Shown here in pieces: positions 28,701 through 38,172 of a stretch of DNA of 64,000 bases. A model generated the notes under the pieces. It saw only the letters and a program-made list of their open reading frames with translations. It ran no database searches and was not told the DNA's origin. Both the position numbers and the translations under genes were made by a program. Positions within the stretch are counted from its first letter, which is position 1, and each line of letters begins with the position of its first letter. Origin of the DNA: Pelagomonas calceolata (lineage: Eukaryota > Sar > Pelagophyceae > Pelagomonadales > Pelagomonadaceae); assembly GCA_918797485.1 (NCBI GenBank), contig CAKKNE010000002.1:5980501-6044500 (forward strand). Reading direction: 5' to 3'.

Positions 28701-29074
28701 GTACAGCAGTAGAATGCGATTAGTATGGCGAGGGCTGCTTGCCGAGCGCTCCGCGCTCAGCCAAGGAGGTGCTCTCTTGGCCCTCGGACTGCTCAGCTAG
28801 AGCTCGCGCAGCTTTCCAGCCGTCAACCGCCCTCCCGCGCCAGGCAGGCTATCCCGAGACGCCTCCGTCCCGTGAGCGCTAGCGGCCGTAAGACACTAGA
28901 AGCCGCTCGCCGCCGTGTTTTGAGAGTGAAGCGTTTAGCCCAGGGGCTGCCCCGCAGCGCGGCCGCCGTACCGCGCTCGCAGAGGAGTCCAGGCAAAGGG
29001 GTACCACCGTACCACAGCCCGCGCGCGCCGCGCCGGGGCCCCGGAGCCGCGAACAGTGCACCGGGGGAACAGTC
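28701..29074. other. Divergent promoter region
   Basis: 374 bp between the minus-strand unknown gene and the plus-strand PDZ-HTTM gene. Contains GTAAGACACTAG at 28888-28899. No gene seen. Confidence 0.65.
28888..28899 (+). promoter_or_regulatory. GTAAGACACTAG motif upstream of the PDZ-HTTM gene
   Basis: Exact 12-mer preceded by GCTAGCGGCC, 176 bp upstream of the ATG at 29075. Confidence 0.55.
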
Positions 29075-30993
29075 ATGGAGCGCGTGCCTATCAACGCGCC
29101 CCAGGGCCCGCTGGGGCTGATCTTCGAGCCCGAGTCCACGGTCCTCAGCAAGGTCCGCGAGACGTCGCCCCTCTACGGCCGCGTCGAGGTCGGCTGGACG
29201 CTCGTCGGCGTCGACCGCGAGGACGTGTCGCACATGGACGGCTCGCAAGTCACGAAGCTGCTGAAGATGCGCTCGCACAACCCGCAGGGCCGCCACCTCG
29301 AGTTCAAGAAGCGAAGTTTTTCGGTCAGGGAGCTGCCCGGCGACACCGCGGTCGAGGCGCCGAAGCCGCACGTCGCGGTCCGCGCGGACATCGAATTTCG
29401 GGTCGGTTCGATGGCGTGGGAGGGTCACGACGGTCGCTGTCCACGCAGGTCACGGTGCACTCGCCGGTCATGGACCTGTACGCCGTGCTCTGGTCGATCG
29501 ACGTCCTGGTCCAGAGTCTCCTGTTCCACAAGCCGAGCGGCGTGGGCGTCTACGTCGCCTACGTGTTGATCGCGTTCGGCGCGCTCACGTGCACGGCGCA
29601 CGCCTTCCACCTCGAGTGGCGGCGGAACGTGCTCGTCGTGGCGCTGGCCCTGCGCCTCGTCGACGTGGGCCTGCGGCTGCCGATGAGCTGGGACAGCGAG
29701 TGGTGGGCGCTCCAGACGGACGCCGCGCTGCTCGTGCGGCTCCTGACGGGCGCGACGGCCGGGCGGACCATCCAGCTCCAGATGGCCCTCTTCTACCTGG
29801 CGGCGGGCTTCTGGAAGCTGAACACGTCGTTCCTCGACGGCGCCTCGTCGTGCGCGTCGGTCTTTGGGGTCCAGACGGCGGCGCGCGCCGCGCTCATGCT
29901 CGGCGGCGGCGACGACCAGGCCGTCCTGGACTGGGAGGCCTTCCTCGCGCCCCTGGCCCAGACCTACACGCCGTGCATCGTCATCGCCCTGGAGATGTCC
30001 ATCGCGCTCGGCCTGCTGCTCCGGCCGAACGTGGGCGTCCGCGTCGGCGTCCTCTTCCACGCGATCAACGCCTGGGCCCCGCCGGCGCCGAACAACATCG
30101 CGTCCTTCTCCGTGGTCTGCCTCGTGCGGCTCGTGACCTTCGCGCCGAAGGCGGCCGCGGACGCGCTGCACCTCACGATGAGGAACAACTCGGCGCTCAT
30201 CTGCGCGGGCGTCGCCGCGCTGCTGGGCGCGGCGGTGCAGCAGTTCAAGGCGGGCCGGGACCCGCAGTTCATAGCCGCCGTCGGCTACCTCGTCCTCGCG
30301 CCGATCGTCCTGCTGGCGTGCCGCGGCACGTTCCCGGGCGGCAAGCGCCGCGTCCACGCGCCGAGCAAGGCGCGGACGCGGTTCGTGCTGATCGCGCTGC
30401 TCTACTGCGCCACGCCGCTCCTGGGCGTCCTCGAGCTGGGCGCGCCGAACATGTACGCGAACCTGCGCATGCGCGCGGGCTCGAACCACCTGCTCGCGCC
30501 GACGGGCCTGCTCTTCAAGACGGGGCTGCTGGGCGCGGAGACGCTCACGGTCGTCAAGACGACGTCCCAGCACGTCCTGGACTACTACCCCGGCGACTGC
30601 ACCGAGGAGCTCAAGCCCGCCGAGAACCGTGCGCGCGCCTTCGCCTCCGTCGGCATGCGGCCCTTCTTCAACTACGCGCTGAAGCGCGTCATCAAGTGCA
30701 GCTACACGAAGAACACGTGGCGCCCCTTCGACGTGCCCGCGATCGAATTAAGGCGCATCCTCGGCGAGATGAGCGCCGCGGGCAAGGCGGCGACGCTCAC
30801 GTACAAGGACGGCGACCGGACCATCCAGGTCGGCTACGACGCGGACGGCGCCCAGGTCAAGTGCACGGGCTGCACGCCGGACGACGTCGCGTCGCAGGGC
30901 CCGCTGCCCTTCTGGGCCGAGAAGTTCCTGGTGTATTTACCGTACCCCGTGCTCGCCGACGGCAACGGCGAGATGCCCTGCGCCGGGCCCTGA
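29075..30993 (+). CDS. PDZ domain fused to an HTTM-like multipass membrane protein
   Basis: The exons are 29075..29371 and 29449..30993 (phase 0), 613 residues. Residues 5-80 form a PDZ-like domain (GPLGLIFEPESTVLSK, GWTLVGVDREDVSHMDG). From residue 100 there are about nine membrane segments (YAVLWSIDVLVQSLLF, VYVAYVLIAFGALTCTAHAF). Segments such as LFYLAAGFWKLNTSFLDG and GVLFHAINAWAPP recall HTTM / vitamin-K carboxylase-like proteins, which I offer as a tentative assignment. The C-terminal 150 residues are soluble and Lys-rich. Removing the 77-nt intron is needed to link the PDZ frame to the membrane frame. Confidence 0.75.
29372..29448 (+). mobile_element. Decayed introner element IE7 (77-nt intron)
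   Basis: The flanks GTCGCGGT (29372-29379) and GTCACGGT (29449-29456) match 7/8. Ends CCGCGCGGACATCGA and TCGCTGTCCACGCAG are inverted repeats at 12/15. The right end matches the standard introner end at 11/15. The interior TTCGATGGCGTGGGAGGGTC resembles the 3' arm of the IE1-3 stem (GTCGATGGCGTGGAGGACG). The intron ends CACGCAG and splices in phase 0. Confidence 0.7.
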
Positions 30994-31558
30994 CGCTGAC
31001 CCAATTCGCTACAATAGGCCCTGACCCCCCTCTGACCGACCCGTGCTCTATGACGCGCGGCGGCGCCCGCCGGGCGGGCGTCGTCGCGCCGAGGAAATCC
31101 ACAACTCCCTCGGACGGTCCAATTCCCCAGTCGAGCGCCCGCCCCCCGGCGGGCGCGGTCCCAAATTTGAACCGCGACGCACAGCATACCGCGCTTCACG
31201 TCCTCCCCCCTGTCGAGCCGAAGAAGTCCTATTGTCTATAAACTATATAGCTGAAATTTTGGCTTGCGTGGTCCCGGGGCTGGCGGAGCCCTGGCGTGCG
31301 CAACAAAAGCTCGCTAGTGCCTCTCATTCCGCTAGAACCCCAGCGGAGGAGCGCTTGCAGTGCCCACAACCGGGCTGCAACCCGTCTTGAAACCGTTTCT
31401 GTCGCAGCATTTGCACGCGGTGATCTCTTTCAGCGAGCTGTGCAAATTCTATATATCCGCGGTGACTCCTGCAGCCGTCAGCAAGTCAGCGTCAGAGACC
31501 CTGCAAATACGTCGCTCGGGCGCCTAAAACGGACGTAGCACTGCAACGGAGTAGCAGC
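30994..31558. other. Intergenic region upstream of plastid LepA
   Basis: 565 bp. No supported gene. A TATA-like TATATAT at 31450-31456 lies 103 bp upstream of the next ATG. Confidence 0.6.
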
Positions 31559-33601
31559 ATGAAACGACGACGACGCGTCGCAACAGCGTTGCTCCTCGCC
31601 ACCGCGACGGCGCTCGCGCCGCCCGCCGCGCGCCGGCCCCTCACCAGACTGGGCGCCGTCGACCTCGAGGCCGAGACGCCGGCCTCGAACATCCGCAACT
31701 TCGCGATCATCGCCCACATCGACCACGGCAAATCCACGCTGGCGGACCGCATGCTCGAGACGACGGCCACGGTCGCCGCGCGCGACATGCAGGCCCAGCT
31801 CCTGGACTCCATGGACTTGGAGCGGGAACGGGGCATCACGATCAAGCTGAACGCGGCGCGCATGGCCTACGAGAAGGACGGCGAGCCCTACGTGCTCAAT
31901 CTGATTGATACGCCCGGCCACGTCGACTTCAGCTACGAGGTGTCGCGCTCGCTCGCCGCCTGCGAGGGCGCGCTGCTGGTCGTCGACGCGGCCCAGGGCG
32001 TCCAGGCCCAGACGCTCGCTAATGTCTACCTGGCGCTGGAGAACGACCTCGAGATCATCCCCGTCCTCAACAAGATCGACCTGCCGGCGGCGGAGCCGGA
32101 GCGCGTCGCCGAGGAGATCGAGTCGACGATCGGCCTGGACTGCACGGACGCGATCCTGGCCTCCGCGAAGAGCGGGTTGGGCATCGGCGACGTGTTGGAC
32201 GCGATCGTGGAGCGGGTGCCGCCGCCGAGCGACGACCAGGAGAAACCGACGCGGTGCCTCATCTTCGACTCGAAGTTCGACGCGTACCAGGGCGTGGTCA
32301 CGTACTTCCGCGTCGTCGACGGGACCGGCATCGCCAAGGGCGACAAGGTCAAGTTCCTGGCCACGGGCAAGACGCACGACATCACGGAGGTCGGCGTCAT
32401 GGTGCCCGAGCGCATCCCCGTGTCGGACCGGGCCCTCAAGCCGGGCGAGGTCGGGTATTTTGTGGCCTCGATCAAGTCCGTCGACGACGCGCGGGTGGGC
32501 GACACGGTGACGGTCGTCAAGTCGCAGTCGCACGCCGTGTCCACGGACGAGGCGGAGCCGCTCCCGGGCTACGCCGAGGCGACGCCCATGGTCTTCGCGG
32601 GCGTGTTCCCGACGGACGCGGACCAGTACAACGCGCTGCGCGACGCTTTGGGAAAGCTCAAGTTGAATGACGCTGCTTTACGTTACGAGGCGGAGAACTC
32701 GCCGGCCATGGGCTTCGGGTTCCGGTGCGGCTTCCTGGGGTTATTGCACATGGAGATCGTCCAGGAGCGGCTCGAGCGCGAGTACGACGTGGATCTGATT
32801 ATTACGGCGCCGTCCGTCGTCTACAAGGTCGTGCCCCGGCAAAAGAACTCGGAGGCCGTGGTGGAGAAGGTCATGAAGGGCGAGGCGCTCAAGGAAGGCC
32901 TGATCCAGGAGGCGAGCGAGGAGGATACGCCTACAGTGTTAGTTGTGGACAACCCGTCGCGCATGCCCGACAAGGACCGGCAGCAGCACACGCTGGAGCC
33001 CTACGTGAGGCTCGAGGTCATCGCGCCCACGGAGTACACGGGGCCGCTGATGGACCTGGCGAACGAAAGACGGGGCGAGCTCGTGGACATGAAGTACCTC
33101 ACGCCGACGCGCACGACCGTAATCTACCAGATGCCCCTGGCTGAAGTGATTACGGACTTCTTCGACCAGGTCAAGTCGCGGACGCGGGGCTACGCGTCGA
33201 TGGAGTACGCGCTGTCGGGCTACCGCGAGTCGCCCCTGGTCCGGTTGGACGTCATGATTAATAAAGAACTGGCCGCGCCGCTCTCGACGGTCGTTCATGA
33301 ACAAGACGCCCAGGCCGCGGGCAAGGTCTTAGTAAGGAAGCTCAAGGAGTTCATCCCGCGCCAGATGTTCAAGGTGCCCATCCAGGCCTGCGTCGGCGCG
33401 AACATCGTCGCCAGCGTGCAGCTGTCGGCGATGCGCAAGGACGTCCTCGCCAAGTGCTACGGCGGCGACATTAGCCGGAAGAAGAAGCTCCTCCAGAAGC
33501 AGGCCAAGGGCAAGAAGCGCATGAAGGCCATGGGCAAGGTCACGGTGCCGCAGGAGGCGTTCATGGCCGTGCTGAACCTGAGGGACTCGGGGGGCGACTA
33601 A
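31559..33601 (+). CDS. LEPA: Plastid translation factor EF4 (LepA-type GTPase)
   Basis: Single exon, 680 residues; bacterial LepA is about 600, so the extra N-terminus is a leader. It starts [26 protein letters not shown], a signal peptide with a cleavage-site motif A-LAP typical of stramenopile plastid targeting. G-domain motifs: G1 [10 protein letters not shown]2 region RGITIK, G3 DTPGH, G4 NKID, G5 SAKSG. The LepA-specific C-terminal domain is present, ending in the basic [21 protein letters not shown]. It acts on plastid ribosomes, promoting back-translocation or elongation recovery. Convergent with the next gene, 17 bp between stops. Confidence 0.95.
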   Translation: MKRRRRVATALLLATATALAPPAARRPLTRLGAVDLEAETPASNIRNFAIIAHIDHGKSTLADRMLETTATVAARDMQAQLLDSMDLERERGITIKLNAARMAYEKDGEPYVLNLIDTPGHVDFSYEVSRSLAACEGALLVVDAAQGVQAQTLANVYLALENDLEIIPVLNKIDLPAAEPERVAEEIESTIGLDCTDAILASAKSGLGIGDVLDAIVERVPPPSDDQEKPTRCLIFDSKFDAYQGVVTYFRVVDGTGIAKGDKVKFLATGKTHDITEVGVMVPERIPVSDRALKPGEVGYFVASIKSVDDARVGDTVTVVKSQSHAVSTDEAEPLPGYAEATPMVFAGVFPTDADQYNALRDALGKLKLNDAALRYEAENSPAMGFGFRCGFLGLLHMEIVQERLEREYDVDLIITAPSVVYKVVPRQKNSEAVVEKVMKGEALKEGLIQEASEEDTPTVLVVDNPSRMPDKDRQQHTLEPYVRLEVIAPTEYTGPLMDLANERRGELVDMKYLTPTRTTVIYQMPLAEVITDFFDQVKSRTRGYASMEYALSGYRESPLVRLDVMINKELAAPLSTVVHEQDAQAAGKVLVRKLKEFIPRQMFKVPIQACVGANIVASVQLSAMRKDVLAKCYGGDISRKKKLLQKQAKGKKRMKAMGKVTVPQEAFMAVLNLRDSGGD

Positions 33602-33618
33602 AATATTAGAAAGGTACT

Positions 33619-35145
33619 TTAGAAGTGCACGGACTTTTTCGTCCCCGTGTCGATCGTCTCTGGTGGGAAGTGGCTCTGCTGCGTGAGCGTGCCCGGCGCG
33701 GGCAGCTGGACCTCGTCCAACAAGCCCTGGGACGAGTTCGTGGCCAGCGCCCACTTCGCTCGTAAGGTGGAGGCCGCCTTCTTCGCGCGCTTGACCTGCG
33801 TCTCCGCGTGCTGCCGCGTCCAGTCGAGCTTCGCCCTTAACTCAAGATAGCGCCGGTCCATGAGCTTCAGTTGGTCTTCCAGAATTTTAGAGCCTTCCTT
33901 GAGCTCCAGCACGAACTTCTCTCTTGCATTATTCCGGCGCGCGAGCGTCCTCGATCTTAGTTTCGCCGTGTCCAGGTCCTTCTCGGCCCGGCGCAACTGG
34001 TCCGTGACCTGCGCCTTCGCGCCCACCTCGTGCTTCAGGTGGACCATCAACTTCTCGACGTGGTCCGAGAGCGCCGCGACCTTCTTGCCCGTCAGCTTCG
34101 CCTCGGCCTCGGCCTTCTGGCGCTGGTCCTTCTCGGCCTTGCCCCTTGCCAACAGCTCCGTCGCCTTGTGCTTCAGCGCGCGGACGTCGTCGCCCGCGGC
34201 GAGCGCGCCGCGCAGTTCGGCGCGGAGCGACGTCTTCTCGTCCTCCGAGTGGCGCAACTTCCCGCGCAGCTTCGCGATCTCCCCCTCGAGGCGCTTGATG
34301 GCCGCCGCGACGGCCTCGTTGCCCTCGGGCGTCGGTTCCGACGACGCCGGCGGCGCCTCGGACGGCTCCTCGGAGGCGACGCTCCGCTTCGAGATGATGG
34401 TCTTCGACTGGCGCCCCTCGAGCTCCATGCTCCGTTCGCGCAGCTCGACCAATTGGAGCGTCGTGACGTTCTTGTACGCGTCGGTCGTCTTCTCGCCCCG
34501 GGAGATGCGGCCGACCAGATACTTTTTGGTCGACTCGGCGTCCGCCACTAACGTATCCCGCTCGGCCGTCACCTTGGTCAGCGTCTCGGCCAGCAACCGG
34601 TTCTTCTCGCCCTCGCCCACGATCTTCGTCGACAGGTCGTAGATCTCGTCCTGGAGCTGCGTCGTGCTGAACTCGTGGCGGGCGACGCGCGCCGCCCTCC
34701 GGTCGGCTTCTTTTCGTTGCAAGGCGTCGAGCTGCTCGCGCAGCTGCTCGTTCTCGTCCTGGAAGGCCTCGAGCTGCCTCCGCAACTGCCGGTTCAGGCG
34801 CGACGCCTCGGGGTCGAAGCCGCCGTCCCTCGTCCCGGGCGGCGACTGCCGCGACATCGGCCGGCCGTAGGCGTCCGTCGGCGCCTCGCCGCCTCGATCT
34901 CGTCCGACGGCGGCGCCGGGCCGCCCGCTGCCCATGCTGCCGTCGTCGGCGGCCCCGGGGCGCCCGGACCCCATGCTGCCGTCTTCGGCGCGCGGGTCCG
35001 GCATGGCGGGCTCGGCGCCCTCGAACTCGTCGCCGTAGTCCTCCTCGTCGCCCTCGCTCTCGTCGTCGTCGCCGTCGGCCTCGCCCGCGAAGACGCCGTC
35101 GTACTTGGCGGCGAAGTCCTCCTCGTACTCCTCCTCCTGGGACAT
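33619..35145 (-). CDS. Coiled-coil protein with acidic N-terminus
   Basis: 508 residues, ATG at 35143-35145. The first 60 residues are very acidic (EGDEEDYGDEFEGAE), followed by a duplicated DGSMGSGRPGAA. From about 120 to 480 there are long heptad-like coils (RLNRQLRRQLEAFQDENEQL, KRLEGEIAKLRGKLRHSED), interrupted by a Pro/Ser linker. Such proteins are common in flagellar or basal-body structures, but no diagnostic domain is seen. GGCAGCC lies 19 bp upstream of the ATG. Confidence 0.75.
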   Translation of the reverse strand: MSQEEEYEEDFAAKYDGVFAGEADGDDDESEGDEEDYGDEFEGAEPAMPDPRAEDGSMGSGRPGAADDGSMGSGRPGAAVGRDRGGEAPTDAYGRPMSRQSPPGTRDGGFDPEASRLNRQLRRQLEAFQDENEQLREQLDALQRKEADRRAARVARHEFSTTQLQDEIYDLSTKIVGEGEKNRLLAETLTKVTAERDTLVADAESTKKYLVGRISRGEKTTDAYKNVTTLQLVELRERSMELEGRQSKTIISKRSVASEEPSEAPPASSEPTPEGNEAVAAAIKRLEGEIAKLRGKLRHSEDEKTSLRAELRGALAAGDDVRALKHKATELLARGKAEKDQRQKAEAEAKLTGKKVAALSDHVEKLMVHLKHEVGAKAQVTDQLRRAEKDLDTAKLRSRTLARRNNAREKFVLELKEGSKILEDQLKLMDRRYLELRAKLDWTRQHAETQVKRAKKAASTLRAKWALATNSSQGLLDEVQLPAPGTLTQQSHFPPETIDTGTKKSVHF

Positions 35146-35549
35146 GGTTGCTTCGAACGCAGGGGCTGCCCGTCCGCGGTCGATGCGCGCGGCGGGCTGG
35201 CGGTCCTCGCTAGCCAGTGCGTTCCTGGCCGGGCAGCGCTCTAGCAGCTTTTACGGCCCGCGGGAGACGCCGATGGCAAGAGGAGGCAGCGCTACTTTTC
35301 TAGTATCTCTAGTGGCGCGTATGTTGGAACCTCGCGCGGACGTGGATAGAGGGGTACGGTCATCGATACCATGGGTCCTCCGAGCTTTACACTTTTCTAG
35401 CGAAGCCATCGAGCTGCCCCATGGCACGATGGCAATGGAACAGGGCCAGTAGCAACAAAAGGCAGCCCGAACGCGTGCAAAGACAGTGAGACAAGGGATC
35501 GCGGCAGCCCGAACGCGTGCACAAAGGCTGCCCGCGACCGCTGCGAGCC
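35146..35549. other. Divergent promoter region
   Basis: 404 bp between the coiled-coil gene (minus) and the PDZ/PA gene (plus). Contains a 19-bp direct repeat and GGCWGCC heptamers close to both starts. Confidence 0.65.
35461..35521. repeat. 19-bp direct repeat upstream of the PDZ/PA gene
   Basis: GGCAGCCCGAACGCGTGCA at 35461-35479 and again at 35503-35521, identical, 42 bp start to start. The second copy ends 28 bp before the ATG. Confidence 0.8.
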
Positions 35550-37754
35550 ATGAGGCGCCGGCTCAGCAATTGGCTGCCGCTGCTGCTGCTCGCAGCAGCC
35601 CGCGCCGACGACGACGACGAAGCCTGCAGCGGCACCTACACGCTCAGTGGACAGGGCATCCGCCTCAAAACCGCGCCGCTCGGCGCGGCGTCGCCCTACG
35701 CGCTCGCGTCGCAACCGGACGGCGAGTGCGCGCGGCCGGGCGACGCGTTGGTACGAGTGGGCGCCGCAAACGTCTTCGACGGCACGCTGCAGGACGCCGT
35801 CGAAGCGTGGGGCGCCGGTACACTGACTGATGAGGTCGCGTTTCCTCTCGCGGACGCCGGTACTGTACGAGGCTACGCGCTCGTGCGCTTCGTGGGCGCC
35901 GAGCAGGAGCTCGCGTTCCGACGCGGGGCCGGAGGCGTTGTGGAGGAGGACGACGCGGCTGATGATGACCTTGAAGCGGAGGCGGCCGCGTTACGCGCCG
36001 AAGCGCAGCAACGAGCGTTGGCGGCGGAGGCCGAGCGCGCCAAGGCTCGAGCCGAGGAGGACGCCGCCGAGAAGGCGGCCGTCGAGGCACATGCCGCCAA
36101 GGTCGCCGCCCTGCGGGCGGCCGAGCGCCAGGCTAGAGATGAAAAGCAAGCCGAGGCGCGGCGCAAAGAGTTGGAGAGAATAGAGGCCGAGGAGGCGGAA
36201 CGCGCCCGAAAGGCGGAGGAGGAGCGCAAGGAGCGGGACGAGGCGCGCCTCGAGCAGCAACGACGACGAGAGGCGGAAATCCAACAGCTCGAGAAGCAGA
36301 AGAAGGCCCGGGAGAAGGAGGAGCGGCGCCTGAAGCGCCTCGCGGAGGCCGAGGCCGAGGCCGCCAAGGTCTGGGAGAACCGCCTCGTGAAGTACGAGAC
36401 CTGGGCCCGGACCGCCTGGGACGCCCAGAAGCGCGACGCCGCGGCGCGCTTCGAGTTCCTGCCGCTCGAGTTCGCCGAGGCCAAGGGCCCGCTCGGCATG
36501 ACGTTCGGCGCCGGGAAGAGCGTGGACGCGACGCTCGTCACGCACGTCGACGCCGGGAAGCGCGCCGCCCGCGCGGGCGTCCTGCGGGGCGACGAGGTCG
36601 TGGAGCTGCGGTGGCTCCAGCGCGACGACGACGGCGCGCAGAAGGAGGTCGTCGTGAACACGACGGTCGTGCGGCCGGAGCGGGTCACGGCGCACGTCAT
36701 GGAGGCGATCAAGAAGCGCTGGTGGCCCCTGACCTTCGTCGTCTTCCGCGCGCACGAAGTTGGTAGTGTGGAGGCCGAGGCGCCGCTCTTCGTGAGCGTC
36801 GCGGCGCCCGTCGTGCTGCGCGGCGACCAGGGCGCGGTCACGGTCGCCCCGTGGGCGGCGACGCCGGTGCGAGAGGACGTGGACCTCGTGCTGGCCGACC
36901 CGTTGGACGGGTGCGCGGGGTCGCTGCTGGCGGAGCCGGCGCCCGTCGAGGACGGCCGCGTGAAGCTCGGCGCGCCGCCGCCCTCCGACCGGAAGCGGTT
37001 CGCGCTCGCGAAGCGCGGCGGCTGCTCCTTCGTGGACAAGGCCCGGGCCCTGCAGGCCCACGTCGACGGCGTCCTGATTTACAACACCGAGGCTGACCCG
37101 GTGAAGATGCCGGCCGGCGGCGTGCCGACGGACGACATCAGCGTGGTGGTCGCGATGGTCGGTGCCGACCAGGGCCAGCGCCTCGAGCGCGCGCTGCGCT
37201 GGCCCGACCGCGACGCGGTCGCGCTGGCCCTCGCGACCACCATGCCGTCGTCGGACGCGCCGCACCACCCCGACCGCGACTTTGACGACGAGGACGCGCC
37301 GCCGGTCAACGGCAACGTGACCTTCCAGTGCGGCCGCGACGTCGTCGAAGCCAGGTTCCGGTCCGCGGCGTTCGGGCCCCTCCTCGCGCCGCACGCGCCG
37401 CTGGGCGTGGGCTTCGCCGTCCCGCCCCCATTGTGCGCGCTGTCCGGCGTCGAGCGGCGCCTCGCGGGCCTCGCGGCCGTCGCGCAGCGCGGCGGCGGCT
37501 GCGGCTTCCAGGAGAAGGCGCGCGTCGCCGAGAAGCTCCAGGCCGCGGCGCTCGTCGTCGTCAACTCCGAGGACTCCCTCACGACGATGACGCTGCCGGA
37601 ACCCGACGCGCGCGCCTCCGTCGCGGCGCTCATGGTCGGCGCCTCCGCCGGGGCCGCGCTCGAGGCCATGGCCGCGGGCGCGTGCGGCCGCGCCGCGGGC
37701 GTCCTCGCGCGGCTCGCCTACGACGCGCCCGAGCTCGGAGACGAAGACGGGTAG
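35550..37754 (+). CDS. Secreted or endomembrane PDZ protein with two PA domains
   Basis: 734 residues from the ATG at 35550. This start gives a clean signal peptide (MRRRLSNWLPLLLLAAARA); the frame upstream has no ATG. An N-terminal PDZ-like half domain (SGQGIRLKTAPLG..., DALVRVGAANVFDG) precedes a charged coiled coil (about 140-290). A PDZ domain follows (GPLGMTFGAGKSVDATLVTHV, GKRAARAGVLRGDEVVEL). Two protease-associated (PA) domains are then recognisable by FALAKRGGCSFVDKARALQA...GVLIYN and AVAQRGGGCGFQEKARVAEKLQAAALVVVN. PA domains mediate protein interaction in secreted proteases and sorting receptors; no protease domain is present here. Confidence 0.8.
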   Translation: MRRRLSNWLPLLLLAAARADDDDEACSGTYTLSGQGIRLKTAPLGAASPYALASQPDGECARPGDALVRVGAANVFDGTLQDAVEAWGAGTLTDEVAFPLADAGTVRGYALVRFVGAEQELAFRRGAGGVVEEDDAADDDLEAEAAALRAEAQQRALAAEAERAKARAEEDAAEKAAVEAHAAKVAALRAAERQARDEKQAEARRKELERIEAEEAERARKAEEERKERDEARLEQQRRREAEIQQLEKQKKAREKEERRLKRLAEAEAEAAKVWENRLVKYETWARTAWDAQKRDAAARFEFLPLEFAEAKGPLGMTFGAGKSVDATLVTHVDAGKRAARAGVLRGDEVVELRWLQRDDDGAQKEVVVNTTVVRPERVTAHVMEAIKKRWWPLTFVVFRAHEVGSVEAEAPLFVSVAAPVVLRGDQGAVTVAPWAATPVREDVDLVLADPLDGCAGSLLAEPAPVEDGRVKLGAPPPSDRKRFALAKRGGCSFVDKARALQAHVDGVLIYNTEADPVKMPAGGVPTDDISVVVAMVGADQGQRLERALRWPDRDAVALALATTMPSSDAPHHPDRDFDDEDAPPVNGNVTFQCGRDVVEARFRSAAFGPLLAPHAPLGVGFAVPPPLCALSGVERRLAGLAAVAQRGGGCGFQEKARVAEKLQAAALVVVNSEDSLTTMTLPEPDARASVAALMVGASAGAALEAMAAGACGRAAGVLARLAYDAPELGDEDG

Positions 37755-38172
37755 CTGTTAACTACGTGGTATTGTGTGGATGTGTACTTCCCCCCATTGT
37801 TTTATTGTTACGGTACTAGGCCCCCCCCCCGGGAACGATTCCTGAAGCCTCCTCCCCCGGACCAGACATCGTCGATGTTACGGTGCTAGGACTAGTGGGC
37901 GGAGTCCCTGGGGGGGAGACACCGCGCGTCGCCGATTCATCGGCGGCGGGCGCGGGCCGCTTCTTTCATAACAGCGTACCCTCCCCCAGACAGCTAGTGT
38001 ATCAACGCACTAGTTTTTCCCAGCAGACTGCGCAGGGCGCTTTAAGACGGCCCGCTGCAACAAAAAATTACGAAAATTTGCGGACAGTATCCTATCAACT
38101 CAATTGAGGACCGCTGTGGTTGGGCGCGCTGTGCAGCGCGGAAGCCTGAGGCCACAGCAGGCCGCGGCGCCG
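37755..38172. other. Intergenic region upstream of PSME4
   Basis: 418 bp. Holds homopolymeric C and G runs around 37820-37830 and 37908-37916 and a short repeated GTTACGGTRCTAGG. No gene seen. Confidence 0.6.

Noticed and set aside
28725-29120. 131-codon plus-strand ORF before the PDZ-HTTM gene
   Set aside because: Arg/Ala-rich, overlaps the upstream motif and the start of the real gene, with no structure or family.
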